Counted from the first letter of the stretch, positions 9,255 through 17,717 are shown. The stretch is DNA of 64,000 nucleotides from WTAW01 sp050115915 (GCA_050115915.1 JASFPP010000002.1:4754-68753), one strand, 5' to 3'. Numbers and translations are program-made. The notes: generated from the letters alone by a model not told the origin.

Positions 9255-10700
9255 TTAGCGCTTGACCTCTGATTTCTTTTCACGGATAAGCCCACCTCCA
9301 CAATCGGGATCGATCGAAGATCCATATTCATAAGCACCGATATCATGGCTCTCACCCGCCGGCCGTATCATACAATCATAGTCCACCAGAGGAGCGTCAA
9401 CTGAAGTTCCTGCATCGATTGCGGGGCTGGTTTCCCTGAGTCGCAAATTTCCATTCGCGCTGTCCACAAAGAGGTCATTATCAATATCCAATACAACGAA
9501 AGAATTATAATCTTGACCGCTGTAATTCGTCCACTCATTATTCATAATCTGCTCGAGAGAAAATTCATCTTCATATCCTACAACAACAACACGATTAGGA
9601 TTATTACTATGGAAAATGTTGTGACTGCCTCGATAATTGACTACGGTCATTTGCTCAAAGCATAATCCGATATTGTCGCCTCCAGCGATTATACAATTAT
9701 ATACCGAAAGATGATCCTTGGAATTTTCCACCCAGATACTGTAGGTCTTAGAATTGACAAAAGTACAATTCATAAGCGTTGATGCTCCAGGATTGCCGTC
9801 CCAATCGAGCTCAACATGGTTTTCACCGTTATTGAACCCGAGGCAATTGATCAACTCGATATTCTCCGCCCAGAGTTTATAACCGCTGTTGAAACACCGA
9901 GATGCCGAACATCGATGGAGAGTCGTGTTATCAGCCTTAATATCGAAACCATCGTGCACGTTATAGACAGAGCAGCGGTAAAAAACAAAGTTATAACCGT
10001 CGCCAAATGCGAACCCATCCACGTTCTGCTGGGGATCCAAACAATCATGGGCTATACAATCATAAAAAATTCCACTGTGACACACCTGTTCAGAAGATCC
10101 CCAAGTTGAAGCATCAAATCCATACCAGAAAAAGCGAAAAATATCTACGTGATTGATTACAAAATCATGGCAACCATCATGAGGAGAAATCCCACAAATG
10201 AGGTCATGCACGCTACAATCTGCAATCTCAATATGATGACCGGTCATTTCAATTCCCGTATCCCAATTTCGAATCTCAAAACCCTCGAGATGAAAATAGG
10301 AGCTGTGAATACGGACGGCTGTCCCAATCCCAATGCCTTCTCCTTGAATAACCGGTGCTTCACAAGCGTAGGCCTTGAACCGGATGCGATTTTGAGGAGT
10401 GCCGCTTTTGTCAAAACTGACTGCCTCCTCATAAATTCCATTCCTCACATAAACTGTTACGCCCGGCCCTGCCATAGCTGCCGCATGTTTAATGGTCCGC
10501 CAGGGCTGTGATTCTGTGCCAGGATTTGAATCATCCCCAAATGGAGAGACATAATAGCTCGCTGCTTGCTTCATTTGCCGGACCTCTTTGGCAACCTCTC
10601 TATACACCTGTCCAAAATTTGTCTTAAAAGCAAAAAAACCGAGTATGAAAAAAACGGAGATGGTTCTGATTGTCCCGCTTAATGAGAGAGTTTTTTTCAT
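9255..10700 (-). CDS. Secreted right-handed parallel beta-helix protein
   Basis: About 481 residues. A hydrophobic signal segment follows MKKTLSL, then YYVSPFGDDSNPGTESQPWRTI, the DUF1565-like opening typical of pectate-lyase-fold proteins (xYVSxxGxDxNPGTxxxPxxTI). The body has repeated short strands ending in N/C/D turns, with segments such as HYNVHDGFDIKADNTT and WVENSKDHLSVYNC, consistent with PbH1 coils. The end reads SPAIDAG...YDIGAYEYG, the usual closing motif of this family. Function is probably binding or cleavage of a polysaccharide, but no catalytic site is recognisable. I placed the start at the MKK codon; an upstream ATG at 10748 would add a basic 16-residue extension. A sigma-54-like promoter lies at 10789-10804. 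Codon use looks AT-richer than in the flanking core genes. Confidence 0.8.
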   Translation of the reverse strand: MKKTLSLSGTIRTISVFFILGFFAFKTNFGQVYREVAKEVRQMKQAASYYVSPFGDDSNPGTESQPWRTIKHAAAMAGPGVTVYVRNGIYEEAVSFDKSGTPQNRIRFKAYACEAPVIQGEGIGIGTAVRIHSSYFHLEGFEIRNWDTGIEMTGHHIEIADCSVHDLICGISPHDGCHDFVINHVDIFRFFWYGFDASTWGSSEQVCHSGIFYDCIAHDCLDPQQNVDGFAFGDGYNFVFYRCSVYNVHDGFDIKADNTTLHRCSASRCFNSGYKLWAENIELINCLGFNNGENHVELDWDGNPGASTLMNCTFVNSKTYSIWVENSKDHLSVYNCIIAGGDNIGLCFEQMTVVNYRGSHNIFHSNNPNRVVVVGYEDEFSLEQIMNNEWTNYSGQDYNSFVVLDIDNDLFVDSANGNLRLRETSPAIDAGTSVDAPLVDYDCMIRPAGESHDIGAYEYGSSIDPDCGGGLIREKKSEVKR

Positions 10701-10788
10701 CTTACTGATTTTACCCTTTAGTCGTTTAATAATCCATCGCAATGACATACATCTACTGAATACAAAGTGTAGTGCAGATCATCCCCAA

Positions 10789-10804
10789 GGCGAAATTTAT
10801 GCCA
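10789..10804 (-). promoter_or_regulatory. Sigma-54-like promoter upstream of the beta-helix gene
   Basis: On the minus strand TGGCATAAATTTCGCC: the invariant GG and GC are 10 nt apart as required for -24/-12 elements. The -24 half is perfect (TGGCA); the -12 half is TCGC rather than TTGC. It is divergent from a second sigma-54-like site at 10984. Confidence 0.4.
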
Positions 10805-10983
10805 CCCTCGCCACTCCCAAGGTTCACAAGGAAACTCTTCCTCCCTTTCTTGTTCAATATCTAATCTTATTAAATATTATCTCACAATCCTTTTCAATTT
10901 TTAGGCTGTTCGAATACGGATACCGAATGGTCAAAGTCGAACAGGGGCGTTCTGTTCATAATGAAAAATTCTGAAGGATCAAT

Positions 10984-10999
10984 TGGTATGTAATTTGCA
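10984..10999 (+). promoter_or_regulatory. Sigma-54-like promoter upstream of the Fe-S aldo/keto reductase
   Basis: TGGTATGTAATTTGCA has GG and GC 10 nt apart and a perfect TTGCA -12 element; the -24 element differs at two positions from TGGCACG. Predicted start of transcription near 11011, about 30 nt before the ATG at 11042. Confidence 0.45.
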
Positions 11000-11041
11000 T
11001 AATAACATTTGATCATAGATGTCAATTATATGGAGAATAAA

Positions 11042-12391
11042 ATGCCTTGTGAAAAAGATATGAATAGGCGAGCCTTTATCAAAAAGTCTACCTTGGGTTT
11101 GATAGGAGGCGGAGTTTTATGCAAAGGAGGATTCCCTAACGCGAATATCTCCTGTAATCATAACTTTGAGGACATGCCTCGAATCAAAGAATACCGAACC
11201 CTGGGGCGGACCGGCTTTAAGGTATCGGACATCGGTGCGGGTGACTTCGATGACCCGGGGCCATTCAGGGCGCTTCTGGATGCCGGAGTGAATTATATAG
11301 ATACTTCCGAGACATACGGCCAGCACGGACGAAAGATAGGAGAAGCCATTAAAGAAAGAGACCGTAGCTCCCTTTTTATTAGCTCCAAGCTAATGGCCGA
11401 TACATCGAGCCGGAGGATACGGACCATCGGCCTGGATAAAGATGGTTTCGTCAAGAGAGCAAGCAGAGTCATGGAAGCGATGCAGATCGATTACCTGGAC
11501 TGTCTGATGTTATCCAGCCCCGAGACAATAGAGACGCTCAAGACTCCGGGGTTTCATGAAGCGACCGAACAGCTCAAAAAAGAGGGGAAGATCCGGTTCG
11601 TGGGAGTCTCCAATCACGGGTCCCAGTGGTGGATGAAAAAACCCAAAGAATCCATGGACAAGGTCCTCCTGGCAGCTGCTGAAGACGGACGTTTTGACGT
11701 GATGCTCCTAGCTTACAATTTCCTCAAAGAGGATGGGAGCGAGCGGGTGCTCGAGGTCTGTGGCCAGAAGAATATTGGAACCACCTTGATGAAGACCAAT
11801 CCCATCCGGCACTACAATTACATGAAGGAGTGGCTCGAACGACACCAGCATTCCAAGGGGAAAGAGCTGACCGAAGCAGAAAAGGAGGGTGTGGACCGGA
11901 TGGAGAAAAAACTGGATAGAGCTCAGGACTTTATTAAAAAGCACAACTTAAAAAGTGAGAAAGAGATAAGGGATGCGGCAATCAAGTTCGTTTTGAGTCA
12001 TCCGAATGTTCATACAGTATGTGCGACAGTGTTGAACTACAAGGATACACGGGATTTTCTCAGGCTCTCGGGTGGTAGACTCGAACACAAAGACAAAGAA
12101 CTTCTATCTGCATATTCCCGGGAATGCGGCAGCCTTTACTGCCGCCATGCCTGCGGTGTGTGCGAACCCCACTGCCCATACGAAGTGCCTGTTAACACCA
12201 TCATGCGCTATGACCATTACTTCGTCGCTCAAGGCCGGGAGAAACATGCCCTGGCCAAATACGCAGCCCTTCGATCGAATAAAGCTAACAAATGTCAGAA
12301 CTGTCCAGGCTACTGCGAATCCGCCTGCCCCTATGGTGTGCCCGTACGAACTCTCTTAGTCACCGCTCATAAAACACTCACTTTCGTATAG
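11042..12391 (+). CDS. Tat-exported aldo/keto reductase with C-terminal [4Fe-4S] motifs
   Basis: About 449 residues. The start at 11042 has GGAG six nt upstream; the ATG at 11009 does not. Residues 9-15 carry a twin-arginine motif (RRAFIKK) before a hydrophobic segment. The aldo/keto-reductase barrel follows with Asp87, Tyr92 (in DTSETYG) and Lys116 of the usual catalytic tetrad. The fourth residue, normally the His of 'LxH' at the end of strand 4, is replaced in LDCLMLSSPE. The last 80 residues have two cysteine clusters, C-x3-C-x2-C-x3-CP and C-x2-C-x3-C-x3-CP, of the ferredoxin type. Such Fe-S AKRs are oxidoreductases of unknown substrate. The missing His suggests altered or non-classical chemistry. 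Confidence 0.85.
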   Translation: MPCEKDMNRRAFIKKSTLGLIGGGVLCKGGFPNANISCNHNFEDMPRIKEYRTLGRTGFKVSDIGAGDFDDPGPFRALLDAGVNYIDTSETYGQHGRKIGEAIKERDRSSLFISSKLMADTSSRRIRTIGLDKDGFVKRASRVMEAMQIDYLDCLMLSSPETIETLKTPGFHEATEQLKKEGKIRFVGVSNHGSQWWMKKPKESMDKVLLAAAEDGRFDVMLLAYNFLKEDGSERVLEVCGQKNIGTTLMKTNPIRHYNYMKEWLERHQHSKGKELTEAEKEGVDRMEKKLDRAQDFIKKHNLKSEKEIRDAAIKFVLSHPNVHTVCATVLNYKDTRDFLRLSGGRLEHKDKELLSAYSRECGSLYCRHACGVCEPHCPYEVPVNTIMRYDHYFVAQGREKHALAKYAALRSNKANKCQNCPGYCESACPYGVPVRTLLVTAHKTLTFV

Positions 12392-12453
12392 TTAAAATCC
12401 ATATCCATAAAGATTTCGCTAATTGTGTGCGAATTTTGAGGCCCCAATTCTTC

Positions 12454-12600
12454 TCAGATAATATTGCCAATCGAAATTGGGATAGAATCAATGATATCGC
12501 GCACAATGAACGCAATTATGAGCCCAATAGCCAACGTCTCAGGAATTGGCATTTCATCTTGTACAATATCTTCCGGACTCGATTGTTCTGGCAAATCCAC
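12454..12600 (-). other. Possible small or decayed membrane-protein ORF
   Basis: Forty-eight codons from a GTG to a TGA with a coherent composition: an acidic, proline-rich start (DLPEQSSPEDIVQDEMPIPET) then one hydrophobic segment (LAIGLIIAFIVRDIIDSI). No Shine-Dalgarno sequence is visible. The same frame is open upstream of an in-frame TAA, with a charged Ser/Glu-rich stretch before it, which could mean a degraded longer gene. Otherwise the interval 12392-12684 shows no gene. Confidence 0.25.
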
Positions 12601-12684
12601 AGCTCGAGGAATTTCTCGTTATGTTCTATGGCTTGAGCTTTCCTCTCCAATTTCTTGCTTATAATTACTCTAGTCCCATTTAAC

Positions 12685-13137
12685 CTATAGACCAATTGTA
12701 AAATGACAAATTTTATCTCCTTTCCCAATCGCTTTCTTTAATTCAACATTCACGGGCCTGCCTAATATCTTCTCAAAGACTGATTTTACAAATCCTCGTG
12801 AGCAATAGCAGAAGGTTGGAGATAATTTTGCTATTTCAGTCAAGACAAGAGGACATTCACACTCTTCACAAGTCGAAGAAAGGATATTCTCGCTCTGGAT
12901 CCAATCTCCACACCACATTTTCTTTTGATTCATATAATCCAAAATTTCTTCCAAATTCTTACCTTTCTCTTTTAGACTCGCAACTTTTTTGAGATGACCA
13001 TGATAGACAGAACAGGCTTTGCCACAATTTTCTAGAATCTCCTTCTTTGTGTCATCATCAACGCATTCATTTATTCCTTCAACTACAGAAGCAATCCATA
13101 TCTTTATAAGTTCGAGGGGAGGTTCTTTTTGATTCAT
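12685..13137 (-). CDS. Cysteine-rich cytosolic protein of unknown function
   Basis: A 150-residue protein, soluble, with AAGGAGG upstream. Seen: paired CG-x2-C in the N-terminal half (ENCGKACSVYHG), a C-E-E-C-E-C-P cluster in the centre, FCYCSRGF, then a C-terminal strand segment ending GDKICHFTIG. The overall order (helical N part, CPLV, SP-FCYCS-G, V-VEL-I-GD-C-F-I) resembles the DUF6144 and V4R/ATC-hydrolase-like sets, in which a C-terminal Cys near the end binds a metal or an oxo-acid. I cannot assign a reaction. The DNA is noticeably AT-rich compared with the housekeeping genes, in keeping with the accessory region. The TPR remnant at 13200 lies just upstream. Confidence 0.6.
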   Translation of the reverse strand: MNQKEPPLELIKIWIASVVEGINECVDDDTKKEILENCGKACSVYHGHLKKVASLKEKGKNLEEILDYMNQKKMWCGDWIQSENILSSTCEECECPLVLTEIAKLSPTFCYCSRGFVKSVFEKILGRPVNVELKKAIGKGDKICHFTIGL

Positions 13138-13199
13138 TTCCTTATTGCCTCCTTTTGCTTACTCCATAATCATAGCTCAGAAAAAAGAAGAAGCCTTAC

Positions 13200-13301
13200 T
13201 TAATTCTTCCTCCCTTTTAATCCCGCCAGCCTCTCCCTTGCATTATCCACCTCAGCAATCCCCGGATCTGCATCCTTCCAGAGAGAGAGGAGTTTAAGCA
13301 A
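13200..13301 (-). pseudogene. C-terminal remnant of a TPR-repeat protein (copy 1)
   Basis: About 33 codons to a TAA, encoding a tail with LLSLWKDADPGIAEVDNARE and RLAGLKG. This tail closes TPR-containing proteins that accompany or form part of Ser/Thr kinases in this bacterial group (from memory). Upstream the frame is closed. Two further copies lie at 16916 and 17591 on the same strand. Confidence 0.6.
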
Positions 13302-13364
13302 TGCTCAATGTCTTATTTCAGAAATTATGAGATGCTATTCAGGAAAGTTCGCTTTCTGAACAAG

Positions 13365-16130
13365 TTACTTATCAGTTGAGCTCTCCATCACCCAAAGATC
13401 CCCTTTATCCTCTTCCCAGGTGAAAAAAAGCTGACGTCCATCAGTCGCCAGAGCAACTAATCCCAAATCCCCGTGCTTGCCCACTAACTCAGTAACAGGA
13501 CGCACTACACCATCTTCAACCGACAACTCCCAGAGGTTACCAGCACCATCTCCACTCCCAATAAAGTAGATCTTTTTCCCATCAGGCGACCATCTAGAAT
13601 ACAAAGCACTGTCCTTTGTAAGGAGTTCTGCACGTCCTCCAACTGCAGGTGCTCGCCACAGACACAGCTCCCCATTTCGATTAGAGCGAAAGACCAGCCA
13701 ATCCCCATTTGGAGACCACTGCGGGTAAGCATCCTCGCTGGGATGTACAGTCACTTGCTTAGCCTCACCGCCTTCACTAGGTATTACCCAGATGTCCAAG
13801 TTCCCTTTTCGACCCGAGGCAAACGCAATCTGTTTGCCATCTGGAGACCATACCGGATTCACATCTGATTCTTCATTCCTAGTCATTTGCCGCATGGGAG
13901 TTCCGCTCATCGGGATCAACCAGATATCTCGGTTTCCACTCCGAGCAGAATAGAAAACGATTCCCTTTCCGTCTGGTGACCAGGCAGGAGACCAGTCTGG
14001 CGCCGGATCAGTCGTCATTTTCTGCATTTCACCACTCTCCAGTGACATCGTCCACAGATCCTGATTCCCACCCCGATCAGAACTGAACAATAAACTTTCC
14101 CCATCCGGTGACACATCCACAAATTCGATGAAAGCCTGGTCAAACGTTACTTGCTCGACATCCTTCCAAGTTGCTGGGATATTTTTTTTGATTGGCACTC
14201 GCCAAAGATTGGCTACAAGTCGACCTTTCGAATAAGCAAATCTCATCCCATCCTGAGATAAGAGAGCGTGTCGAATTCCAATTCCAGTTGTCACGGGCTG
14301 GGGAGAATCCACTGGCATACCGTCCTTTCCAATGCGCTGCTGCCAGAGATCCATGCTTCCAGTACGATTCGAGACGAAATAGAGGTACTTTCCATCAGGT
14401 GACCAAGTCGGACTCCAATCATTGAACCGCCCATCCGTTATGGAAAAACACTTTCCATCCTTAATGCGAAGCACCCAGAGCTGTGTGGCATCAGGTGTGA
14501 TATTCATAGCATCCACATAGGCGAAGTAACGCCCATTTGGTGACCATCTGAGATCGAAGAGAATGTTTCCTTTTCTCCCCGAAAGAGGGAATCGCTGAGA
14601 ATCACCGGTACTAAGGGATACAATATCAACAAAAAAATCAGAAGAATCCCTAACCATGCAGGCGAGCTCTGTCGCCAGTGTCGACCATTGAGGAGCACTC
14701 CACATCATTTGAGGAGCAGCTTTCGCCTTGCGAGAAGACCCTCCCAAAGCTGACATCACGAAATACCCCCCATCTTCTCGATCTGACCAAAAGGCAATCT
14801 TCTCACCATCCGGCGACCAGCTGGGAAGCATATCTATCCCTTCATGCTCTGCTGTAAGATTCACAGCTACACCACCGGCCACCTGCGTCACCCAGATGTC
14901 CCAGTTCCCACTCTGATTTGAATGGTAAGCCAGCCTGCCTTTCTCCGGGGCCCAACTTGGATAGTCTTCTACTCCTTCTGCTGAGGTAATTTGAACAGGA
15001 TGCACAAGGTGAAGCATCTTTTTCTCTGGTTTTAGAAAAAAATAACCGAGTATGATTACAAGTAAAAGCAATACAAATAATGCAGGAATGATCAACTTCT
15101 TCTTCCTGAAAGTAACAGTAATTTCTTTTGAGGTCATCGGCTTTCTCTCTGGGATCACTCTATCTGTCGTGGGGATGTCCCTCTCAATATTTTCAAGCTC
15201 AGGGCGTAATTCACTCGCACTCTGAAACCTATTTTCTTTTTCCTTTTCCAAGCATTTTAAAATCAGGCTATTCAAATCCTCGGATATATGCTCATTGTAT
15301 TCTATTGGATCTTTTGGTGTTTCTGTCTTTTGCTTCACTGCAACGGTTAAGGCCGTATCACCTTCAAACGGCACTCTTCCCGTAAGCATCTCGTATAGGA
15401 TAATTCCTAAAGAATAAATATCAGTCCGTTTGTCTGTCTCTTTCCCTTCAACCTGCTCAGGCGACATATATTCCGGGGTCCCAATCATCATGCCCTTATC
15501 CGTTATGCCCTTCCCGGCTGTTGATCGAGCAATACCAAAATCCATAATACGGGTATTCCCATTCTTATCAATCATGATATTGCTAGGCTTCAGATCACGA
15601 TGCACTACTCCAAAGCCGTGGGCCTCTTCAAGACCTTCACAAATCTGCTTTGTTATTGATATCGCTTTCCCTATGGTTAATTTTTCAGATCGTCTGATAA
15701 AGCTCTTTAAATCCTCCCCGGATACATATTCCATAGTGATATAGTAGGAGCCTTCTTTCTTGTTGAGGTCATACATACGACAGACATTTCTATGGCTGAT
15801 CTTACGGGCAAACTTCAACTCATTCTGAAATCGTTCAATAGTATTTTTATCCGCTGCGATCTCGGGCTTGATAAGCTTTATGGCAACCTTCTCTTTAATC
15901 TCGGTATCTTGAGCCTTATAGACCTTCCCCATACCCCCTTTACCCAGTTCTTCAATAATCTGGTACCGCCCAGCAAAAGTAGAGCCAGTAGTTAGTTCTT
16001 CTCTAGGGGCTTCCAGAGTTTCAGTGCGGTGAGGGATTTCTTCTGAAGGCTTGAGTGGAGTGGTACATTTACCACAATAAATGCTATCGTCGGGATTCTC
16101 ATGATGACACTTGGGACAGGTAGTTGTCAT
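13365..16130 (-). CDS. Zinc-ribbon Ser/Thr protein kinase with C-terminal TolB-like propeller
   Basis: About 921 residues. The start at 16130 has GGGGGA upstream; the longer frame to 16169 lacks one. Order: zinc ribbon CPKC...CGKC (about 4-21); PknB-type kinase domain (about 55-320) with GKGGMGKVY, the ATP-binding Lys in VAIKLIKP, HRDLKPSNIM and DFGIAR, then the TDKRTDIYSLGIILYEM segment; one membrane helix (about 360-382); then a large extracytoplasmic region with at least nine WSPDGK/WSPDG blades (PD40/TolB-like WD40) forming one or two propellers. A receptor kinase whose outer propeller could sense a ligand or protein while the cytoplasmic kinase signals. Substrates cannot be inferred. A TPR tail remnant lies about 60 bp beyond the stop, so the gene may be a recombined relative of kinase-TPR proteins. 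Confidence 0.92.
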   Translation of the reverse strand: MTTTCPKCHHENPDDSIYCGKCTTPLKPSEEIPHRTETLEAPREELTTGSTFAGRYQIIEELGKGGMGKVYKAQDTEIKEKVAIKLIKPEIAADKNTIERFQNELKFARKISHRNVCRMYDLNKKEGSYYITMEYVSGEDLKSFIRRSEKLTIGKAISITKQICEGLEEAHGFGVVHRDLKPSNIMIDKNGNTRIMDFGIARSTAGKGITDKGMMIGTPEYMSPEQVEGKETDKRTDIYSLGIILYEMLTGRVPFEGDTALTVAVKQKTETPKDPIEYNEHISEDLNSLILKCLEKEKENRFQSASELRPELENIERDIPTTDRVIPERKPMTSKEITVTFRKKKLIIPALFVLLLLVIILGYFFLKPEKKMLHLVHPVQITSAEGVEDYPSWAPEKGRLAYHSNQSGNWDIWVTQVAGGVAVNLTAEHEGIDMLPSWSPDGEKIAFWSDREDGGYFVMSALGGSSRKAKAAPQMMWSAPQWSTLATELACMVRDSSDFFVDIVSLSTGDSQRFPLSGRKGNILFDLRWSPNGRYFAYVDAMNITPDATQLWVLRIKDGKCFSITDGRFNDWSPTWSPDGKYLYFVSNRTGSMDLWQQRIGKDGMPVDSPQPVTTGIGIRHALLSQDGMRFAYSKGRLVANLWRVPIKKNIPATWKDVEQVTFDQAFIEFVDVSPDGESLLFSSDRGGNQDLWTMSLESGEMQKMTTDPAPDWSPAWSPDGKGIVFYSARSGNRDIWLIPMSGTPMRQMTRNEESDVNPVWSPDGKQIAFASGRKGNLDIWVIPSEGGEAKQVTVHPSEDAYPQWSPNGDWLVFRSNRNGELCLWRAPAVGGRAELLTKDSALYSRWSPDGKKIYFIGSGDGAGNLWELSVEDGVVRPVTELVGKHGDLGLVALATDGRQLFFTWEEDKGDLWVMESSTDK

Positions 16131-16207
16131 GGTTTCCCCCTCTTTACATGTCAATGAGAAGATTATCAATAAATCAAGGGAGTGTCAATGAAGATTGCGA
16201 TATTTCC

Positions 16208-16236
16208 TTTTGACTAAATTTTGACCAAATTTGACC
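16208..16236. repeat. Phased TTTGAC repeats beside tRNA-Arg remnant
   Basis: Three TTTGAC copies begin TGAC at 16211, 16222 and 16232, i.e. one helical turn apart. A second phased TGAC pair lies at 16445/16456 beside the other tRNA remnant. Such arrays resemble integrase arm-type sites; this is inference. Confidence 0.35.
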
Positions 16237-16330
16237 GAAAATATCCTAAATAATACTAAACCATACTAAATGAAGGATTGTGAAGATTTTGTGTAACTTG
16301 CTGATTTTAATGGATTCCAGGGGAAAAAGC

Positions 16331-16380
16331 TGGTACCCCTGGCCGGACTCGAACCGGCGACACACGGATTAGGAATCTGT
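16331..16380 (-). pseudogene. 3' half of a tRNA-Arg (CCU), 5' half missing
   Basis: Read on the minus strand: anticodon loop TTCCTAA (anticodon CCU) with a 5-bp stem containing one mismatch, T arm with a perfect GCCGG/CCGGC stem and TTCGAGT loop, acceptor 3' strand CAGGGGT, discriminator A and encoded CCA. No D arm or 5' acceptor strand (expected ACCCCTG) is found upstream. This is the form left at the far end of an element that integrated into a tRNA gene. Confidence 0.7.
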
Positions 16381-16564
16381 TGTTCTGTTCTTTGCTAAAT
16401 CAAATATACGAATACAGATCATAATAAACGAAGACTCAAAAATATGACGGTTTTATGACGACTTTTTTGTTGAAAATTGCAGAAAATGACTGAACATTAC
16501 TGAAATAGAGATTACGAAGATATTATTGTAACTTTTTGATTTTAAAAAGAAATAAGGGGTGGTG

Positions 16565-16600
16565 AGATGGTGGAGCTGATGGGATTTGAACCCACGACCT
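16565..16600. repeat. Left copy of 36-nt direct repeat (att-like)
   Basis: Identical to 20393-20428 in the same orientation; the repeat is the tRNA T arm plus acceptor 3' strand with a few flanking bases. The 3.8 kb between the copies carries a small secreted protein, the SBBP protein and two TPR remnants, but no integrase. Confidence 0.6.
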
Positions 16601-16617
16601 TCTGCTTGGCAAGCAGA
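16568..16617 (-). pseudogene. 3' half of a tRNA (Gly GCC anticodon, Ala-type T arm and acceptor)
   Basis: Minus strand: a perfect 5-bp anticodon stem around TTGCCAA (anticodon GCC, Gly), variable region, T arm, CAGCTCC acceptor strand and ACCA. Again the 5' half is absent. From 16565 to 16600 it is identical over 36 nt to the 3' part of the intact tRNA-Ala (20393-20428), while the anticodon arm differs, so it is chimeric or from a paralogous tRNA. Confidence 0.65.
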
Positions 16618-17081
16618 GGATCAATGCAACAGGCTGACTAGTGAGGCCTAAAGCTTTTTGATTTTATCAGCCTGATGTCAGATCAGTGGGGAGGGGGGCA
16701 TGGAGATCCCGGGACTCCTATGCCCATGCACATATGGATTCCTTATGCCACAAGAAAACATTCCGCTCTCGGCCTCCCCCTGTAAGAAGTGAACTTCAGC
16801 AAGTTTCAAATATCGCACATTTTCACGAAATAGGCCCATCCCCACCCCTGTAAAGCTTAACAGCACAATAGGGGGTCAGTAGGTAAGTATGGATTTAAGG
16901 ATTTTTGTTACACTTTTACTGCTTCAATCCCACCAACCTCTCCCTCGCATCATCAACCTCAGCTATCCCTGGCTCAGCATCCTTCCAGAAGGCGAACATT
17001 TAACCATACTGGTATCACATTGGCAGGAGGCAGATCAATAGGATAACACTTCTATCATTATCAGAAATAATGAGACCGTCC
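16618..17081. other. Non-coding stretch with debris
   Basis: Apart from TPR tail copy 2 (16916-17000) I see no convincing gene. A 62-codon minus-strand frame at 16678-16866 has no family resemblance or ribosome-binding site and is probably chance. Confidence 0.4.
16916..17000 (-). pseudogene. C-terminal remnant of a TPR-repeat protein (copy 2)
   Basis: Twenty-seven codons, FAFWKDAEPGIAEVDDARER followed by LVGLKQ and TAA. It matches copies 1 and 3 in the core W-K-D-A-x-P-x-I-A-x-V-x-x-A-R-E-R. An ATG at the 5' end is probably accidental. Confidence 0.6.
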
Positions 17082-17486
17082 CTATTTATTATTCTTTTTC
17101 AACTCGAAAGTGCCTTCACCGCCTCCCTGGGAAAAATCGCCGCTGATCTTGGCTCCAGTCTCATCTAGCATACCGTCGAACTGAGGGTCCCCGCTAACAT
17201 TGGGATCATCGATACCAAAGGTTATTTTTTTACCCTCGACCTTGATGTTTGCAAGCGCCATCCCGTATGCTCCTTGGGAAGGAGAATCGACGGTTCCTAT
17301 TAGATTACCTTCCTCATCAAGCTTAAAATGACAAACAATTTCGATTTCCATTGCTCCGGCAAATACCGCTCCGCTCCAGTCACCAACAAATGCCTTGGAA
17401 TCCTGAGCCCATAGTGTGCCCGCAATTAGTAGCAGCCCCAGCATCATCGTCGGAACTAGATGTTTTAAAGATAATCGTGTTTTCAT
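17082..17486 (-). CDS. Small secreted beta-sandwich protein
   Basis: A 134-residue protein with a signal peptide (about 1-27, cleavage near LWA-QDS) and GGAGG five nt before the ATG. The mature part, beginning FVGDWSGAV and including LIGTVDSPSQGAYG and the closing GDFSQGGGEGTFEL, looks like the beta-rich domain that often precedes alpha/beta hydrolases in secreted enzymes of Acidobacteria and Bacteroidetes (xGxWxGxL...xxxxDSPxQGA). Here it stands alone with no hydrolase attached. Function unknown; it may bind a lipid or be a truncated descendant of the larger enzyme. It lies between TPR tail copies 2 and 3 within the tRNA-bounded segment. Confidence 0.72.
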   Translation of the reverse strand: MKTRLSLKHLVPTMMLGLLLIAGTLWAQDSKAFVGDWSGAVFAGAMEIEIVCHFKLDEEGNLIGTVDSPSQGAYGMALANIKVEGKKITFGIDDPNVSGDPQFDGMLDETGAKISGDFSQGGGEGTFELKKNNK

Positions 17487-17590
17487 TCATTCCTCCTGCT
17501 GAATCGATTTCAAAATGTACGAATAATAAAGCAGCAAAAGAATATCAAGGAATCAGGTAAGCGTCAACTAAAAGAGGGAATGAAGGATTA

Positions 17591-17717
17591 TTAATTCTTC
17601 AACCCCGCCACCCTCTCCCTCGCATCCTCAACATCAGCTATCTCTGGATCAGCATCCTTCCAGGGAGAGAGGAATTTCTCGTAAAGCTCTATGACATCCC
17701 TTTTAGGAAAGGAAGCT
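17591..17717 (-). pseudogene. C-terminal remnant of a TPR-repeat protein (copy 3)
   Basis: The longest of three copies: about 41 codons including RDVIELYEKFLSPWKDADPE, then VEDARERVAGLKN and TAA. IELYEKFL is the second helix of a TPR unit. The frame closes upstream near 17717. Confidence 0.65.

Noticed and set aside
16678..16866. 62-codon minus-strand frame in the tRNA-remnant region
   Set aside because: No ribosome-binding site, odd composition, no family resemblance; probably chance in non-coding debris.
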